NCBI RefSeq assembly: GCF_007859765.1 | Contig: NZ_SIHJ01000001.1 | Span: 62,001 to 126,000 of the forward strand | Length of the DNA: 64,000 nucleotides | DNA from: Posidoniimonas corsicana | GTDB lineage: Bacteria > Planctomycetota > Planctomycetia > Pirellulales > Lacipirellulaceae | Direction of reading: 5' to 3' | In this document: positions 17,155-26,116 of the stretch, piece after piece | Numbering within the stretch: position 1 is the first letter of the stretch | Layout of the letters: every line of letters begins with the position of its first letter | Made by a program: the position numbers and the translations under genes | The notes under the pieces: model-generated | Seen by the model: only the letters and a program-made list of their open reading frames with translations | The model's database searches: none | What the model was told of the DNA's origin: nothing

Positions 17155-17586
17155 TCAGGCCGGCTCGGATGGAAAGCGGATGTCAGTGGGCAGCGTCCTG
17201 GGCTGAATCTCGATGCGGGTCACAACGGGCTGACCCTCGGAGGCGGCTATGGCTTCCTGCTTCGCAGCCTCCCAGACGTAGACGATGCGGTGGCGTTTGA
17301 GGCCGCGGTAGAGCCCCTCCAGTCCGTGGCCTCGAATGACCACCTTGTGGTCGCTGAAGGTCAGCTCCAAACCCTCCGAGCGATTCCACGCAACGTCGTA
17401 GAGGTGGTTGTAGGAAATCGCCCGCTGGTCGCCGTTGGCCAGCCAGAAGTCGATCAAGGCGTTGGTTGGGCGAACCTGATCGTCGATGGCGAAGGCCTTG
17501 TATTCTTCTGGACGGGCGTCAAGGTCGGCCTCACCGCCGCCGCCAAAGTGGCTGAAGGTGTGTCTGTCTGAGATCGTGCTGGACAT
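17155..17586 (-). CDS. Unknown protein in the transfer operon
   Basis: 143 residues from ATG 17586, two bases after the relaxase stop, so it is certainly in the relaxase operon. Visible segments: SHFGGGGEADLDARPEEYKAF, a mixed alpha/beta middle (LIDFWLANGDQRAISYNHLY, VVIRGHGLEGLYRGLKRHRI), and a Pro/Arg-rich end. There is no membrane segment or known motif. By position it is likely an accessory to DNA processing or transfer. I do not recognise a family. Confidence 0.8.
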   Translation of the reverse strand: MSSTISDRHTFSHFGGGGEADLDARPEEYKAFAIDDQVRPTNALIDFWLANGDQRAISYNHLYDVAWNRSEGLELTFSDHKVVIRGHGLEGLYRGLKRHRIVYVWEAAKQEAIAASEGQPVVTRIEIQPRTLPTDIRFPSEPA

Positions 17587-17588
17587 GG

Positions 17589-20333
17589 TTACCGTTCCGG
17601 TTGAGGTTGCATTTCATGACGCGGCAACCAGTCGTGGAAACGCTGGAGCTGCTTGGTGGCCAGTTGCTGGGCAACGGACTTGACTCGATTGAACGCCTGG
17701 AGCAAGCGGGTGGGCGTGCGCCCACCGAGTTGAGTGGGCTGGACGGACGTTGCGAGCTGCTTGTGACGAAACCGGCTGATGGCTCGCTCAAGCCCGTCGG
17801 TCGAATCCGTATAGATATCGCACCTCGTGCGGGCGCGCGAGGCACTGACATACATCTGCTCAGGCGAGCTCGCCGGAAAACTCAAACTCGACGCGGCGAC
17901 AAACGCCCTGTGGACCGTGGTGCCTTGACTAACGTGGCTCGTTACCGCGATTCCTTGGTCAAAGAACCTCCAGTCGGGCGCCAGCTTCTCGCCGTTGTCT
18001 AACCGGATGGCGCCGTTGCTAATCGATCGGATGGTGTGCAGGCTGCCGTTGGTCAGCTTCTTCTGACCGGGCTCCTGACGCCGTCCCCGGGTGAGCCGGA
18101 TGACGTCGCCTACGGCGTAGTCGGCGACTTCGGGGCGGAACACAGCAAAGGCGCCCGCGGATTCGAGCGGCACCGTCCTCCCCTCTTCGGTGAAAACTTT
18201 GCCGTTGGTGACTCGGGCAACCTGGAGCTGATCGCCCGATTGAATTCCGCCGCGTCCCTTGGCGTGGAAGGCCACCAGATCCCCCGCCTGGTAGTTAAGC
18301 GGGTCCTGTCGCTGTGCCTTCGAGAGTTGCTTCGGGACGTAGCTGGTGAGCGCGTGCTCCTCGTCGCCGATCAGCTTGCGAGACTTAAGTTCGTCTCGAA
18401 TGGAGTCTATCACCTGCCGTCGCTCGGCATGGGTCGGCGCGATAACGAGGAGCTTCTGGTCGGGATGCTTCTCCCTGGCGTCCGCAAAGTCGCGTGCCAA
18501 GATAGCGTCGCGCTCTTCATCCGCGATTTCATGAACGTAGTCGAGAGCTTGCAGCCGCTCGAATCCCTCGCTGATATCGCCTCGGCTGAGCGCCTCGACG
18601 GCATCTCTGTAGCTCCCCTCCTGACGCCGTATGGTCGAGAGCGACTCCGGTTCAATCCCCGCTTGCTCTTCCAGCATCTTGAGCGGGTGGCCGCGCTCGA
18701 TCGGCAGGTGCTGTCGGGTATCGCCAACGGCGATAATTCTTGCGTTCTGCTGGTCGGCTACGCGGACGAGTGCTCGGAATGTTGGCGATCCGATCAGGCC
18801 CGCTTCGTCGACGATAAGAACGCCGCCGTTGACAGCCGACTGGGCCTTCTCATCCAACAGAAACGACTGCACCGTCTTGGCGTCGAACCCGTCTTCCCTG
18901 AGGTTGTCGACGGCCTTGTTGGTCGGCGCCATGATGGCGGTCGGCTTGCTGGCGTCATTGATCTGGGGAACAAGGTGCTGGAGCATATACGACTTGCCGA
19001 CGCCGGCAACGCCGTGGACAACCTGGAGACGGTCGGTGGAGGTGAGCAGGCCGGCGACCACACGCCGCTGCTCCTCGCTCAGGTCGCTTGCCTCTGCCTC
19101 GTAGGCTGCATTGAGCGGCTTAACCTGCCCCCGACCCTGCTTGGCGAAATTCAGAATCGCTAGCTCTTCTTGCTGCAGCTCCTTCGTTGTGAGCACAGCG
19201 GCTTCCTCCTTGCCTTGCCGAATCACACGTCGCCGGGCGACTTCGGCTCTAATTTCTGCCACGCTGTTGTCGCCGATGCCGTGCTTCAAGGCGTCGCTGA
19301 GAACGTTCCGTTCACGCAGCACCGCCTCGTGCTCAAATCCGTGCTCCAGGGCGAAGTCGACCGCCGCTTGAGCGGTGATGGCATTATTCTTGGTCGGTGT
19401 GGGCTCGAGCTTGCTGCGGCCGACCTGGTCAAGCTGCCGGCTCTCTGCCGGGGTGAGCTGCAGCTGCCAATGCTCTTGCAGCTCGTCCAGCGAGAACGAC
19501 TTGCCCTTGCGGTCGCGGGACAGGGCCCCGATCATGCCCTTGGCGTCCGCGAGCGAGACGCCGTGCTTGGCGGCGAGCCGCTCGGCGTAGCCTTCGTCGA
19601 TGCGCTCGTTGATCTGCGCGGTGCGTTTGCTGAACTTGTCGATCAAGCCACGCGAGACACCGGCGATCTCAAAGCCGTTGGCAGTCCGCTCGACCGCGTA
19701 GCCCAGGTCTTGCAGGTTGGTCGCTAAGCGGCTCTGGAACACCGACTCGTAGTACCGCTGGGCGTCTCGGAACAGGTTGCTGATATCGGCGGCAAGCCAG
19801 CGGTCCGACTTTTCGTCGAACGTGTGGTTGGATACGAAGGCGTGCGAATGCAGCTGACAGTCAGGAACGTGGCCCTTCACGCCCCTGGCGTCGACATGAA
19901 CCCACACCCCGGCAATGAAATTCCTCGTCTTCTCGTGCCGCTGCTCGCCTCCGGCAATGTTTACCCGTCGCATGACATCCTGCTCCATCTCGAGCAGCGT
20001 ATCGTTCGTGGCGCCACGCAGCGCGTCGACGACGGCCCGATCGTTGTTCAGCCCAAAGACGATCGACACCGACTTGGGCGCCGAGAACGTGATGTCCCAG
20101 CCGTTGCGACGGTTGTCACGGGTGCGTTGCGAGAGCCGCTCGCCTGTAGTTGGGTGATGGTTCTCCAGCAGCCGCATGAACTGCTTAGGGTCGATCGCCC
20201 CCTCCAGGCCAAGACGCCTGGCGCCGGCGCCAAGCCACTGCCCCTCGAACTCCGGGCCAGCGTCGTAGTAGTCCGCTAAGTAGTAGTTGTGCGTCTGCTT
20301 GGCGGACCCGCGATGGGTCGTGATTCTTGCCAT
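17589..20333 (-). CDS. MobF-family conjugative relaxase-helicase (TrwC/TraI-like)
   Basis: 914 residues. The N-terminal relaxase domain has tandem Tyr candidates (HNYYLADYY, residues 15-23), FSAPKSVSIVFG and the metal-binding QLHSHAFVSN (His near 162 and 164), all hallmarks of TrwC-type HUH relaxases. A superfamily-1 helicase domain follows: Walker A GVAGVGKS (441-448), GGVLIVDEAGLIG as Walker B, and a C-terminal UvrD-like motif (ITSHVSQGTTVHRAFV). It nicks oriT, stays linked to the 5' end and unwinds the strand for transfer. Size is typical for MobF. The oriT was not located; it is normally close to this gene. Confidence 0.95.
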   Translation of the reverse strand: MARITTHRGSAKQTHNYYLADYYDAGPEFEGQWLGAGARRLGLEGAIDPKQFMRLLENHHPTTGERLSQRTRDNRRNGWDITFSAPKSVSIVFGLNNDRAVVDALRGATNDTLLEMEQDVMRRVNIAGGEQRHEKTRNFIAGVWVHVDARGVKGHVPDCQLHSHAFVSNHTFDEKSDRWLAADISNLFRDAQRYYESVFQSRLATNLQDLGYAVERTANGFEIAGVSRGLIDKFSKRTAQINERIDEGYAERLAAKHGVSLADAKGMIGALSRDRKGKSFSLDELQEHWQLQLTPAESRQLDQVGRSKLEPTPTKNNAITAQAAVDFALEHGFEHEAVLRERNVLSDALKHGIGDNSVAEIRAEVARRRVIRQGKEEAAVLTTKELQQEELAILNFAKQGRGQVKPLNAAYEAEASDLSEEQRRVVAGLLTSTDRLQVVHGVAGVGKSYMLQHLVPQINDASKPTAIMAPTNKAVDNLREDGFDAKTVQSFLLDEKAQSAVNGGVLIVDEAGLIGSPTFRALVRVADQQNARIIAVGDTRQHLPIERGHPLKMLEEQAGIEPESLSTIRRQEGSYRDAVEALSRGDISEGFERLQALDYVHEIADEERDAILARDFADAREKHPDQKLLVIAPTHAERRQVIDSIRDELKSRKLIGDEEHALTSYVPKQLSKAQRQDPLNYQAGDLVAFHAKGRGGIQSGDQLQVARVTNGKVFTEEGRTVPLESAGAFAVFRPEVADYAVGDVIRLTRGRRQEPGQKKLTNGSLHTIRSISNGAIRLDNGEKLAPDWRFFDQGIAVTSHVSQGTTVHRAFVAASSLSFPASSPEQMYVSASRARTRCDIYTDSTDGLERAISRFRHKQLATSVQPTQLGGRTPTRLLQAFNRVKSVAQQLATKQLQRFHDWLPRHEMQPQPER

Positions 20334-20383
20334 TCGCTACCCTACCGCAGAAAGGTTAATACTTCGTTACCGTTGATAGCGGC

Positions 20384-20701
20384 TCAACGTTCGATCTCGG
20401 GTTCCATTTCCGGCTGCGCCATTTCCGCTGCCTGTTCGATCAGGTTGTCGAGAATCGATTCGGGCGGTGCGATCTCATGGGGTTCGGTTGCTGACATGGT
20501 TTGGAATTCTCGTGAGGTTTGGGGTTGAGGGCTGACGCCGGTTTGAATCGAGACCAACATCGGGGTAGCAGTGCCGAGCACACCCGGCTCTTCGACGGCG
20601 TTCCATAAACGACCGATCTCTTTGTGACCTTGCCTTAGCATGCCAGAGACGCTCCCCTGCCCCAGCTTGCGACGCGGCCCCGTCGGCTTACGGCGGCTCA
20701 T
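20384..20701 (-). CDS. Small unknown protein upstream of relaxase
   Basis: 105 residues starting at ATG 20699-20701, overlapping the preceding stop as ATGA, so it is co-translated. The N-terminus is basic (MSRRKPTGPRRKLGQGSVSG) and the C-terminus acidic (ESILDNLIEQAAEMAQPEMEPEI). It could be a DNA-binding relaxosome accessory protein by position and charge, but no recognised fold is visible. Confidence 0.75.
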   Translation of the reverse strand: MSRRKPTGPRRKLGQGSVSGMLRQGHKEIGRLWNAVEEPGVLGTATPMLVSIQTGVSPQPQTSREFQTMSATEPHEIAPPESILDNLIEQAAEMAQPEMEPEIER

Positions 20702-21318
20702 GGGTGCCCCTTTCGCAGTTGCTGCCGCCAATCACGTGCGCGTCCACGAGCGGCATTGCGACGCGATCGGTGCAAGGATTCACGAGCGAACAGCCAGCCG
20801 TGGCAGAAAACCAGCCAGGTGACAAGGCTGAAGAAGAAACCGCCTTGAATCGGTGAGTTGAACTGGTAGAAGAACCAACTCAACCCGCCGGCGACAGCGA
20901 GGTCGCCGATGCCCCCTGCAACCTGCGACGGAAACTTCGGGGAAAGAATGCTGAGCCCGAATTCGATCTCGCTGGCGGAGCGTCTAGGCGGCCGGAAGAG
21001 GTGAATGACAGTCGCCAGCGTCCAGATCGAAGCGAGCAATAGCAGCAAGTATTCGACTCGGATCGCATCGTGGACGCCGGTCAGTTCGTGTCGCCCCTGG
21101 TACACCGCCAGCGGCAGCGCTACGCCGACCAGCCGAGCTGCGTGCAGCGGCCGACTGCTAGTCGCCAGGCGTCGGCTCAGCAGCTGGACGCTCCCCGCGG
21201 CCGCGAAGCCGATCAGCAGCATGACGGCGATGGCGTTCTTGGCGGCATGGATATCCTCTTTCGCGAACTCTTCGGCAGTCTTAGTGGGCGGGGCCTTGTC
21301 GGGATTCAACTCGTCCAT
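20698..21318 (-). CDS. Polytopic membrane protein of the transfer operon
   Basis: 206 residues from ATG 21316-21318, five bases after the coupling ATPase stop. Hydrophobic segments at about 28-48 (AIAVMLLIGFAAAGSVQLL), 60-76, 88-108 (YLLLLLASIWTLATVIHLF), 145-160 and 166-185 (FFFSLVTWLVFCHGWLF) predict four or five membrane passes, with a basic C-terminus. The neighbouring coupling ATPase has no membrane domain of its own, so this protein may provide the missing anchor. That is inference; the family is not recognised. Confidence 0.8.
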   Translation of the reverse strand: MDELNPDKAPPTKTAEEFAKEDIHAAKNAIAVMLLIGFAAAGSVQLLSRRLATSSRPLHAARLVGVALPLAVYQGRHELTGVHDAIRVEYLLLLLASIWTLATVIHLFRPPRRSASEIEFGLSILSPKFPSQVAGGIGDLAVAGGLSWFFYQFNSPIQGGFFFSLVTWLVFCHGWLFARESLHRSRRNAARGRARDWRQQLRKGHP

Positions 21319-21323
21319 CGTGA

Positions 21324-22760
21324 TCACCTCTGCTCGAATGTATAAACGCGGAAGGGCGAACCGTTGCGGCCGAACGTGCGGCCCGCCTGGGTGTAGAAGC
21401 AGTCGACGAGTCGGCGGTTGGCCCCGCCGCCACGGCGAAGCGACAAGAACGCTTCGACGGGGCATCTTCTGACGCGAGACTCGCCAACGCTGTAGGTAAA
21501 GTGCGACCCGAAGATGATGTCCATCAGGTTCAGCTTCTCGATCTCTTCGGTCCGCTCGGAGACCGTGACGGTCTCTTCGATATGCTCCCCCCACGCCTCG
21601 GAGAAGTAAGCGGCCGTGTCTTTGCACGGCGTGGCCATCAAGAACTTCTGCGAGTAGTTCGCAAGTATGGCGTGGAGCCTCTCAGCAGCGTCGGCGCCGC
21701 CCCCCATCGCCGCGCGGAATTGGGCAAGCGATTGGCCGCTGGAAACAAATCCCAGCAAATGCGACCGCGCCAAACTTTGGACAAAAACTTCAAAGTCCGG
21801 GTCGGCGAGGATGGCCGGAAGCTCATCCCGCACGAGCAGCGTTAGGTTTGATGGATCAGTCTGCCTGAGCGCCGCCTCGCAGACAAGGATGTTCATCAGC
21901 GACGTGAACAGCAGGCCGCCCGTCTGGTGCGTTAGCAGCGGGAAGTCGAGTACTACGCAACTGCCCTTCAGGGCCATCCCGGGGGTGAAGCTGCTCGGAC
22001 CCGGCGTGTTGACGGTCTCGTAGAGCGGCGACCGCATGAACGGCGACAGGATCGCCATGACTTGGGTCAATGCGCTACCGCGCCCTTTGCTGCCGATAAG
22101 GATGAGCTCGTTGCAGATAAACGTGGCGGCGAGTTCGTACTGCCGGCGCTCGGCGTCACTCACAAGATTCATCTCGGCCTGCCGGAGCATCTTGAGGCAC
22201 ACAGATTTATTCCGAAACGCCTCGGAACTCAATTGCTCGAAGCTGCTCGGCGTCGATGCGCAAAAGCAGAACACATCAGCGAGGCAAACCTCCCTTCGTT
22301 TGGCAAGCCAGCAGATGGTGATGCTGTATTCCAGCAGACGCGAGAAGAGGTTCTGCCAGTAGGCCTCGCCGCGCTCACCATTGCTACGCGTCATGAGCTT
22401 GTTCAACCGCTCCAGCAGGATCGTCGCCGTGATTGGCGACCCGCCGGGCCGGTCGTTCAGTTCGTAAGACAGCACGTTGCAGGTGAACTGCCCGGGGACC
22501 AGATGCAGCAGGCGGCCCTCGGCGCTGGCGGCGCTGATAATCCGGATCGCAGCGTCCGCCTCGTCGTTCTTGACGCACGACCAAACGCAGCCAATCGGTC
22601 GCCCCTGGCACGTGCGGCGTAGGGCGTCGGTCAGAAGAACTTTCAGGAGGGAGCTTTTTCCCGAACCCGATCCGCCTACAGCTAGCGTGTGATCGCATAG
22701 GGATTTCGTCCCAAGATCGAGGTCATGAAAGATGTCACTCTGGCGTTTTCTAAAGAACAC
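21324..22760 (-). CDS. Coupling-type conjugative ATPase (VirD4/TraD-like), no membrane domain
   Basis: 478 residues. Start is GTG at 22760, chosen because AGGAGG lies 6 nt upstream. Walker A GGSGSGKS is at residues 29-36, and LTLLVRDELPAILADPDF is a Walker B-like strand. PIGCVWSCVKNDEADA and the later GFVSSGQSLAQFR segment fit type IV coupling or TraM/TraD-type ATPases that hand the relaxosome to the secretion channel. Typical VirD4 proteins are 600-700 residues with two N-terminal membrane helices; these are missing here, while a polytopic membrane protein is encoded directly downstream. It lies between parB and relaxase genes in one transcription unit. Confidence 0.85.
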   Translation of the reverse strand: MFFRKRQSDIFHDLDLGTKSLCDHTLAVGGSGSGKSSLLKVLLTDALRRTCQGRPIGCVWSCVKNDEADAAIRIISAASAEGRLLHLVPGQFTCNVLSYELNDRPGGSPITATILLERLNKLMTRSNGERGEAYWQNLFSRLLEYSITICWLAKRREVCLADVFCFCASTPSSFEQLSSEAFRNKSVCLKMLRQAEMNLVSDAERRQYELAATFICNELILIGSKGRGSALTQVMAILSPFMRSPLYETVNTPGPSSFTPGMALKGSCVVLDFPLLTHQTGGLLFTSLMNILVCEAALRQTDPSNLTLLVRDELPAILADPDFEVFVQSLARSHLLGFVSSGQSLAQFRAAMGGGADAAERLHAILANYSQKFLMATPCKDTAAYFSEAWGEHIEETVTVSERTEEIEKLNLMDIIFGSHFTYSVGESRVRRCPVEAFLSLRRGGGANRRLVDCFYTQAGRTFGRNGSPFRVYTFEQR

Positions 22761-22769
22761 GACACCCTC

Positions 22770-23582
22770 CTAGCTAGCTTGGGACTGCAGAAGTTTCGGA
22801 AGCAGCTCCAACGGATGACGCTGCTTGGCGTGAGAGACGAGGCGGCTCTTGAGCTTTCCCAGCACCTGGTGCAGGTCGTCGTACCCCGAGTCTGCAGGCA
22901 TTGTGAGCTGTAGCCGGACGCTATCAATCGTCAGTGCAAGCTTTAGCCGCTTAGGCGTTGCTCCAGACGGTCTCGTCGCGGCGAGAATATCATCGCGCCG
23001 CATGTCACCCGCGGCGTGGGCGGCCAACCACTCTACCTGCTGTTCGTGATCCACTGCCCGTTTAGCTACTTCGTACGCGATCGAGACCCCAATCTTGCGC
23101 TCGGCAACCATCGCCATCGCTCTTGGACCGAGCTTGTCGAGCACGGTTTGGATCTTACTGAAAGTCGAACGGCTCACGCCCGCCAGACGGGCCCCCTCCT
23201 CAAAGCGGCACTTGTGGTAGCTCGCCAGGGCATGCACCCGCTTCATCACGTCCGGCAGCGTTTCGTCTCGGCGCACGTGGTTCTCATGGAGCGACTTTGC
23301 CAATGCGTCTTCGCGGCTTGTGCCCGCGGGGAGAACGATCGCGTCGATCTCGGTCTCCCCGTTGCGCCGGCAGGCTTCAGTGCGGTGGTTTCCACTCACG
23401 ATTTCATAGCCGCCACCGCTCTCAATAACGAGGATCGGTTGCAGCAATCCGTGCTGGCGGATGCTTTCTTGCAGCCTCGCAATCGTTGGATCGTCAAGAG
23501 ATCGTGACAACGACATCGGCTGCAACAACTCTACTGCGACGCATCGGGGTTCGGCCGGTGCAGTTGCGTTTGGTCTAGGCAT
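22770..23582 (-). CDS. parB: ParB/Spo0J-like DNA-binding protein
   Basis: 270 residues. The N-terminal ParB/sulfiredoxin-type domain has IVSGNHRTEACRR (CTP/arginine patch, family GxxRxxA) at about 62-74 and LHENHVRRDETL. A helix-turn-helix KCRFEEGARLAGVSRSTFSKI follows near 125-145. It may act in partition or as a nucleoid-binding regulator of transfer genes. It is the first gene of the coupling ATPase/relaxase operon and is matched by a ParB at 60230 next to the coupling gene of element 2, so the pairing is conserved. No ParA lies beside it; the ParA at 27406 has its own small partner. Confidence 0.9.
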   Translation of the reverse strand: MPRPNATAPAEPRCVAVELLQPMSLSRSLDDPTIARLQESIRQHGLLQPILVIESGGGYEIVSGNHRTEACRRNGETEIDAIVLPAGTSREDALAKSLHENHVRRDETLPDVMKRVHALASYHKCRFEEGARLAGVSRSTFSKIQTVLDKLGPRAMAMVAERKIGVSIAYEVAKRAVDHEQQVEWLAAHAAGDMRRDDILAATRPSGATPKRLKLALTIDSVRLQLTMPADSGYDDLHQVLGKLKSRLVSHAKQRHPLELLPKLLQSQAS

Positions 23583-23674
23583 CGTGGCACTCCTTGAGTC
23601 ATCTGGTCGAAGGTGTATAGAGCGTTGGCGGCCGCAGGCTCGACTGCTGCTAACGCCGCACGGATCGTGCTAAG

Positions 23675-23705
23675 AAGCCCCTCCGCAGGGACTGCGGAGG
23701 GGCTT
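23675..23705 (-). terminator. Strong hairpin terminator after the Ala-rich membrane gene
   Basis: A perfect 14-bp stem (AAGCCCCTCCGCAG with its complement) and a 3-nt loop, 12 bp after the stop of the minus-strand gene at 23717; a TTCTTAG run follows on the minus strand. It separates that gene from the parB operon. Confidence 0.85.
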
Positions 23706-23716
23706 CGAAGACCCGC

Positions 23717-24445
23717 TCACTTTTTCAGGGGGTAGTTCATAACCCGCGGCCAGAAGTGGTGCTTGAGGGTACGCACGAGCTTGCGAGTGACGCGGGTCTT
23801 TACCGCTAGCCACACTCCCAGCCCACCCAAAGCAAAGGCGAAGAGCTTGGCCAGAGGGCTGACCACTGGCTTGGCGACGTGCTCAATCGTGCCGGTGATC
23901 AGCGGCTTCGCCACGTTCTCCCCCGCCGATTCAGCGAGGGCATCAGCGTGGACCGCCACGGCGCCTAGAGCGGTTGCGGCTGCTATTTTTCCACGGTGGC
24001 GCCAGGCGGCGTTGGCGGCATCGTCGATCGCCGAACTACCGGCACTGCGGGCGGCTCCCGCGGCCGCTTGCGGGGCCCTTGAAGCGAGCGCCTTGCTTCC
24101 GCCGTGGAACGCGGAGCTAACGGCCGTGTCGAGAGCGACAGAGCGGACAAGTCCGCTGCTCGTTCCCGCCACGCTCTTCGAGGCGGCGCCGGATTTGGTC
24201 GCTGCGGTCCCAGCGGCTTTGGCGGACTGCGTAGCGGCCGTTCCGACGGTCTTAGAAGCAGCAGAAGCCCCGCCCATCAGCTTTGCTCCGGCGTGGGCGA
24301 CGGCGTGCCCCGCTGCATGCATGATGTGAACAAGCGGGTGGGCCTGGGCCGCAGGACCCATCGCAAGGGAGAGAGCGGCGATCGCCATGCCCAACCGGCG
24401 GGGACCATCATTGTTCAAGAATAGCGGCAGGTAGTTTCGCAACAT
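23717..24445 (-). CDS. Ala-rich exported/membrane protein of transfer module
   Basis: 242 residues from ATG 24443-24445, with GGAG 8 nt upstream. Residues 15-40 form a signal sequence (LGMAIAALSLAMGPAAQAHP). A long Ala/Ser/Gly/Lys-rich amphipathic segment follows (ASKTVGTAATQSAKAAGTAA, etc.), then one membrane segment near 205-222 (LAKLFAFALGGLGVWLAV) and a basic tail. The same architecture occurs in the 217-residue protein at 63083 of element 2, also followed by a strong hairpin. The pair probably serves the same step in transfer, perhaps an envelope structure. The repeated amphipathic region resembles apolipoprotein-like helices. No named family recognised. Confidence 0.85.
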   Translation of the reverse strand: MLRNYLPLFLNNDGPRRLGMAIAALSLAMGPAAQAHPLVHIMHAAGHAVAHAGAKLMGGASAASKTVGTAATQSAKAAGTAATKSGAASKSVAGTSSGLVRSVALDTAVSSAFHGGSKALASRAPQAAAGAARSAGSSAIDDAANAAWRHRGKIAAATALGAVAVHADALAESAGENVAKPLITGTIEHVAKPVVSPLAKLFAFALGGLGVWLAVKTRVTRKLVRTLKHHFWPRVMNYPLKK

Positions 24446-24497
24446 GATCAACAGCTCCAATTGAGAGGAATGGGGCAGTTCGCGTACGCGCAGTGGC

Positions 24498-24602
24498 TTA
24501 TGCCAGCAAAGGCAGGCCCGGGTAACAAAGCAGATGAATGAGCACCGTCAACGGGTGGGTCAGCGGCTCAAGCATCGGGACGCACAGCAGACAGGTCAGC
24601 AT
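24498..24602 (-). CDS. Small hydrophobic protein, 34 residues
   Basis: ATG 24600-24602 with GGAG 6 nt upstream, ending TAA at 24498. The product is strongly hydrophobic with several Leu, Cys and Pro (MLTCLLCVPMLEPL...LLCYPGLPLLA). It lies 52 bp upstream of the Ala-rich membrane gene in the same direction and could be a small membrane subunit or a leader peptide of that operon. Evidence is only the start context, composition and position. Confidence 0.45.
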   Translation of the reverse strand: MLTCLLCVPMLEPLTHPLTVLIHLLCYPGLPLLA

Positions 24603-24964
24603 GGGTTGCTCCAGTAGGGTGATAGGGAAGGCAACTTGCGAACTAGCTCGCCTCGGCCTAATCAATTCTTCAGTGCTTCGAGAGGAAACCAAGCAACTGA
24701 ATGGACTGCACGTTGCTCTCTGGAAGTCGCTGGAACTGCGTCAGGTCCCACAGGTTGGCAGTGAGAGAATGCCGACAGACTTCTCCTCCGAGAAGGGATT
24801 CCCCGGTACAATGATGGGAATGCGGCAAGCGAAAGCGTTTCGCTTCGGCCGCAACCTTGCGCACCTCTTTTCCTGGGGAAACCTACCGACTGCACGGACT
24901 GCACAGTCGCGTCACGGCCGCGTGGAAGCCTTATCGAGCCTTCGAAAAAACGGAGCAGTCCCCG
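24603..24964. other. Divergent intergenic region
   Basis: About 360 bp between the minus-strand transfer genes and the plus-strand gene at 24965. No gene is supported. It should contain divergent promoters, but none is distinct. Confidence 0.5.
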
Positions 24965-26116
24965 ATGCCAGCCAGCCTCAAAGGGAGAAATCATCAACTA
25001 CCCGAAGCGCTGCGGGAGTTGATACTTGGCGGGCGAGTCTTTCCCTTGGGAAAGTTCCGGGCTTTCGCCGCTAGCAAGAAATGCTACGAGGGGTTGAGCA
25101 TCCACAGTGACCGACTAACCGCCCTCAAGTACGGTAGGCGTGAGCAGAGACGGCTCTTGAAGTGCGGTTTGGATTATCTGCAGCAGCACAAACCTGCCAT
25201 CTTGGACGAGGCGTTTGGTCACGGCACCGCTGAGCTTCCCTTAGATGTGCTGGCGGATCGCTATATCGAGCCTTGGCAAGAGTCCGCGTCTCGGCAACTC
25301 CCCGCAGACGACGGTTCACGATACAAGCCCACTGATGGACCAGAGGCATTGCCGTTTGGAGCAATCCCGGGGCCCATGATCTTCCCCGACAAGCTAGGGC
25401 CGCTGAACCCTCACAGCAGGTCCGATGTCGCCGCTCTCGCCCGTTGTGTAGCCGCCCATTGGGGGCTGATGGCTTTCGAGGGGCGGAGTCGCCTTTCCTA
25501 CGATCAAGCCTTTGATGCAGGCATAGACCTGTGGGGCGTGTCGTTTGAAGAGCTGCAGGAGATCTTCAGAAGGGAAGCTATCGCCTCTCCCGGATCGCAT
25601 TGGCTGTGGAGAGACTCCAGCGACCCCCAGAAAACCTACTCCAGCTTTTACATGCCGATTTCCGAGGAAGGGTTCCATGCTCTGGCGGCAGGAGAACTCG
25701 ATCCGGCAGATGTTGTGGAGGTGGCGGTGCGGGGAAAATCTCAGTGGGTGTTCGTCGGGGCACATTTCGGCGACAAATGGAGAGAACCCGCCTTCCGAGT
25801 CAAAGCAGTAGGTTTAAGCCTGCTGCATCTAGCGTCGGTGGCGGAGAGCGTGAACGACCACTCTTTGCACCTGGTGACGCACGTCTACGGGGGTGAGATT
25901 ACCGAGCGCGCCCTGGCATGGGGTTTCAAGAAGACAGGCAGCGTAACCCCGCTGCAAGAACATGATGCGGTGACGATGACGATGTCCCCGCGGTTCCGCG
26001 AGAACGACTGGAAGTCGTTCGCGGCACGAGGAACCGTTCAAATGGCTCAGGGCGTACAAGGGTTTTGGGGATCGTGGACTAACGCTGTGGCCCGCTGTCT
26101 TGGTCGGGCGGCATAA
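24965..26116 (+). CDS. Unknown protein, possible acyltransferase-like C-terminus
   Basis: 383 residues from ATG 24965 with GGAG 9 nt upstream; 36 codons of upstream open frame lack a site. The N-terminal third is basic and helical (RREQRRLLKCGLDYLQQH). The middle is mixed (LSYDQAFDAGIDLWGVSFEELQEIF). The C-terminal third (AFRVKAVGLSLLHLASVAES, HVYGGEITERALAWGFKKTG) resembles the end of GNAT N-acetyltransferases, though the acetyl-CoA loop is not clear. It is the only plus-strand gene in this part of element 1, converging on and overlapping the next gene by 38 bp. Role unknown. Confidence 0.75.
   Translation: MPASLKGRNHQLPEALRELILGGRVFPLGKFRAFAASKKCYEGLSIHSDRLTALKYGRREQRRLLKCGLDYLQQHKPAILDEAFGHGTAELPLDVLADRYIEPWQESASRQLPADDGSRYKPTDGPEALPFGAIPGPMIFPDKLGPLNPHSRSDVAALARCVAAHWGLMAFEGRSRLSYDQAFDAGIDLWGVSFEELQEIFRREAIASPGSHWLWRDSSDPQKTYSSFYMPISEEGFHALAAGELDPADVVEVAVRGKSQWVFVGAHFGDKWREPAFRVKAVGLSLLHLASVAESVNDHSLHLVTHVYGGEITERALAWGFKKTGSVTPLQEHDAVTMTMSPRFRENDWKSFAARGTVQMAQGVQGFWGSWTNAVARCLGRAA

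Noticed and set aside
20698-21627. A 309-residue version of the transfer-operon membrane protein
   Set aside because: The upstream 103 codons lie inside the coupling ATPase gene in another frame and are Arg-rich; ATG 21318 follows the ATPase stop and gives a sensible membrane protein.
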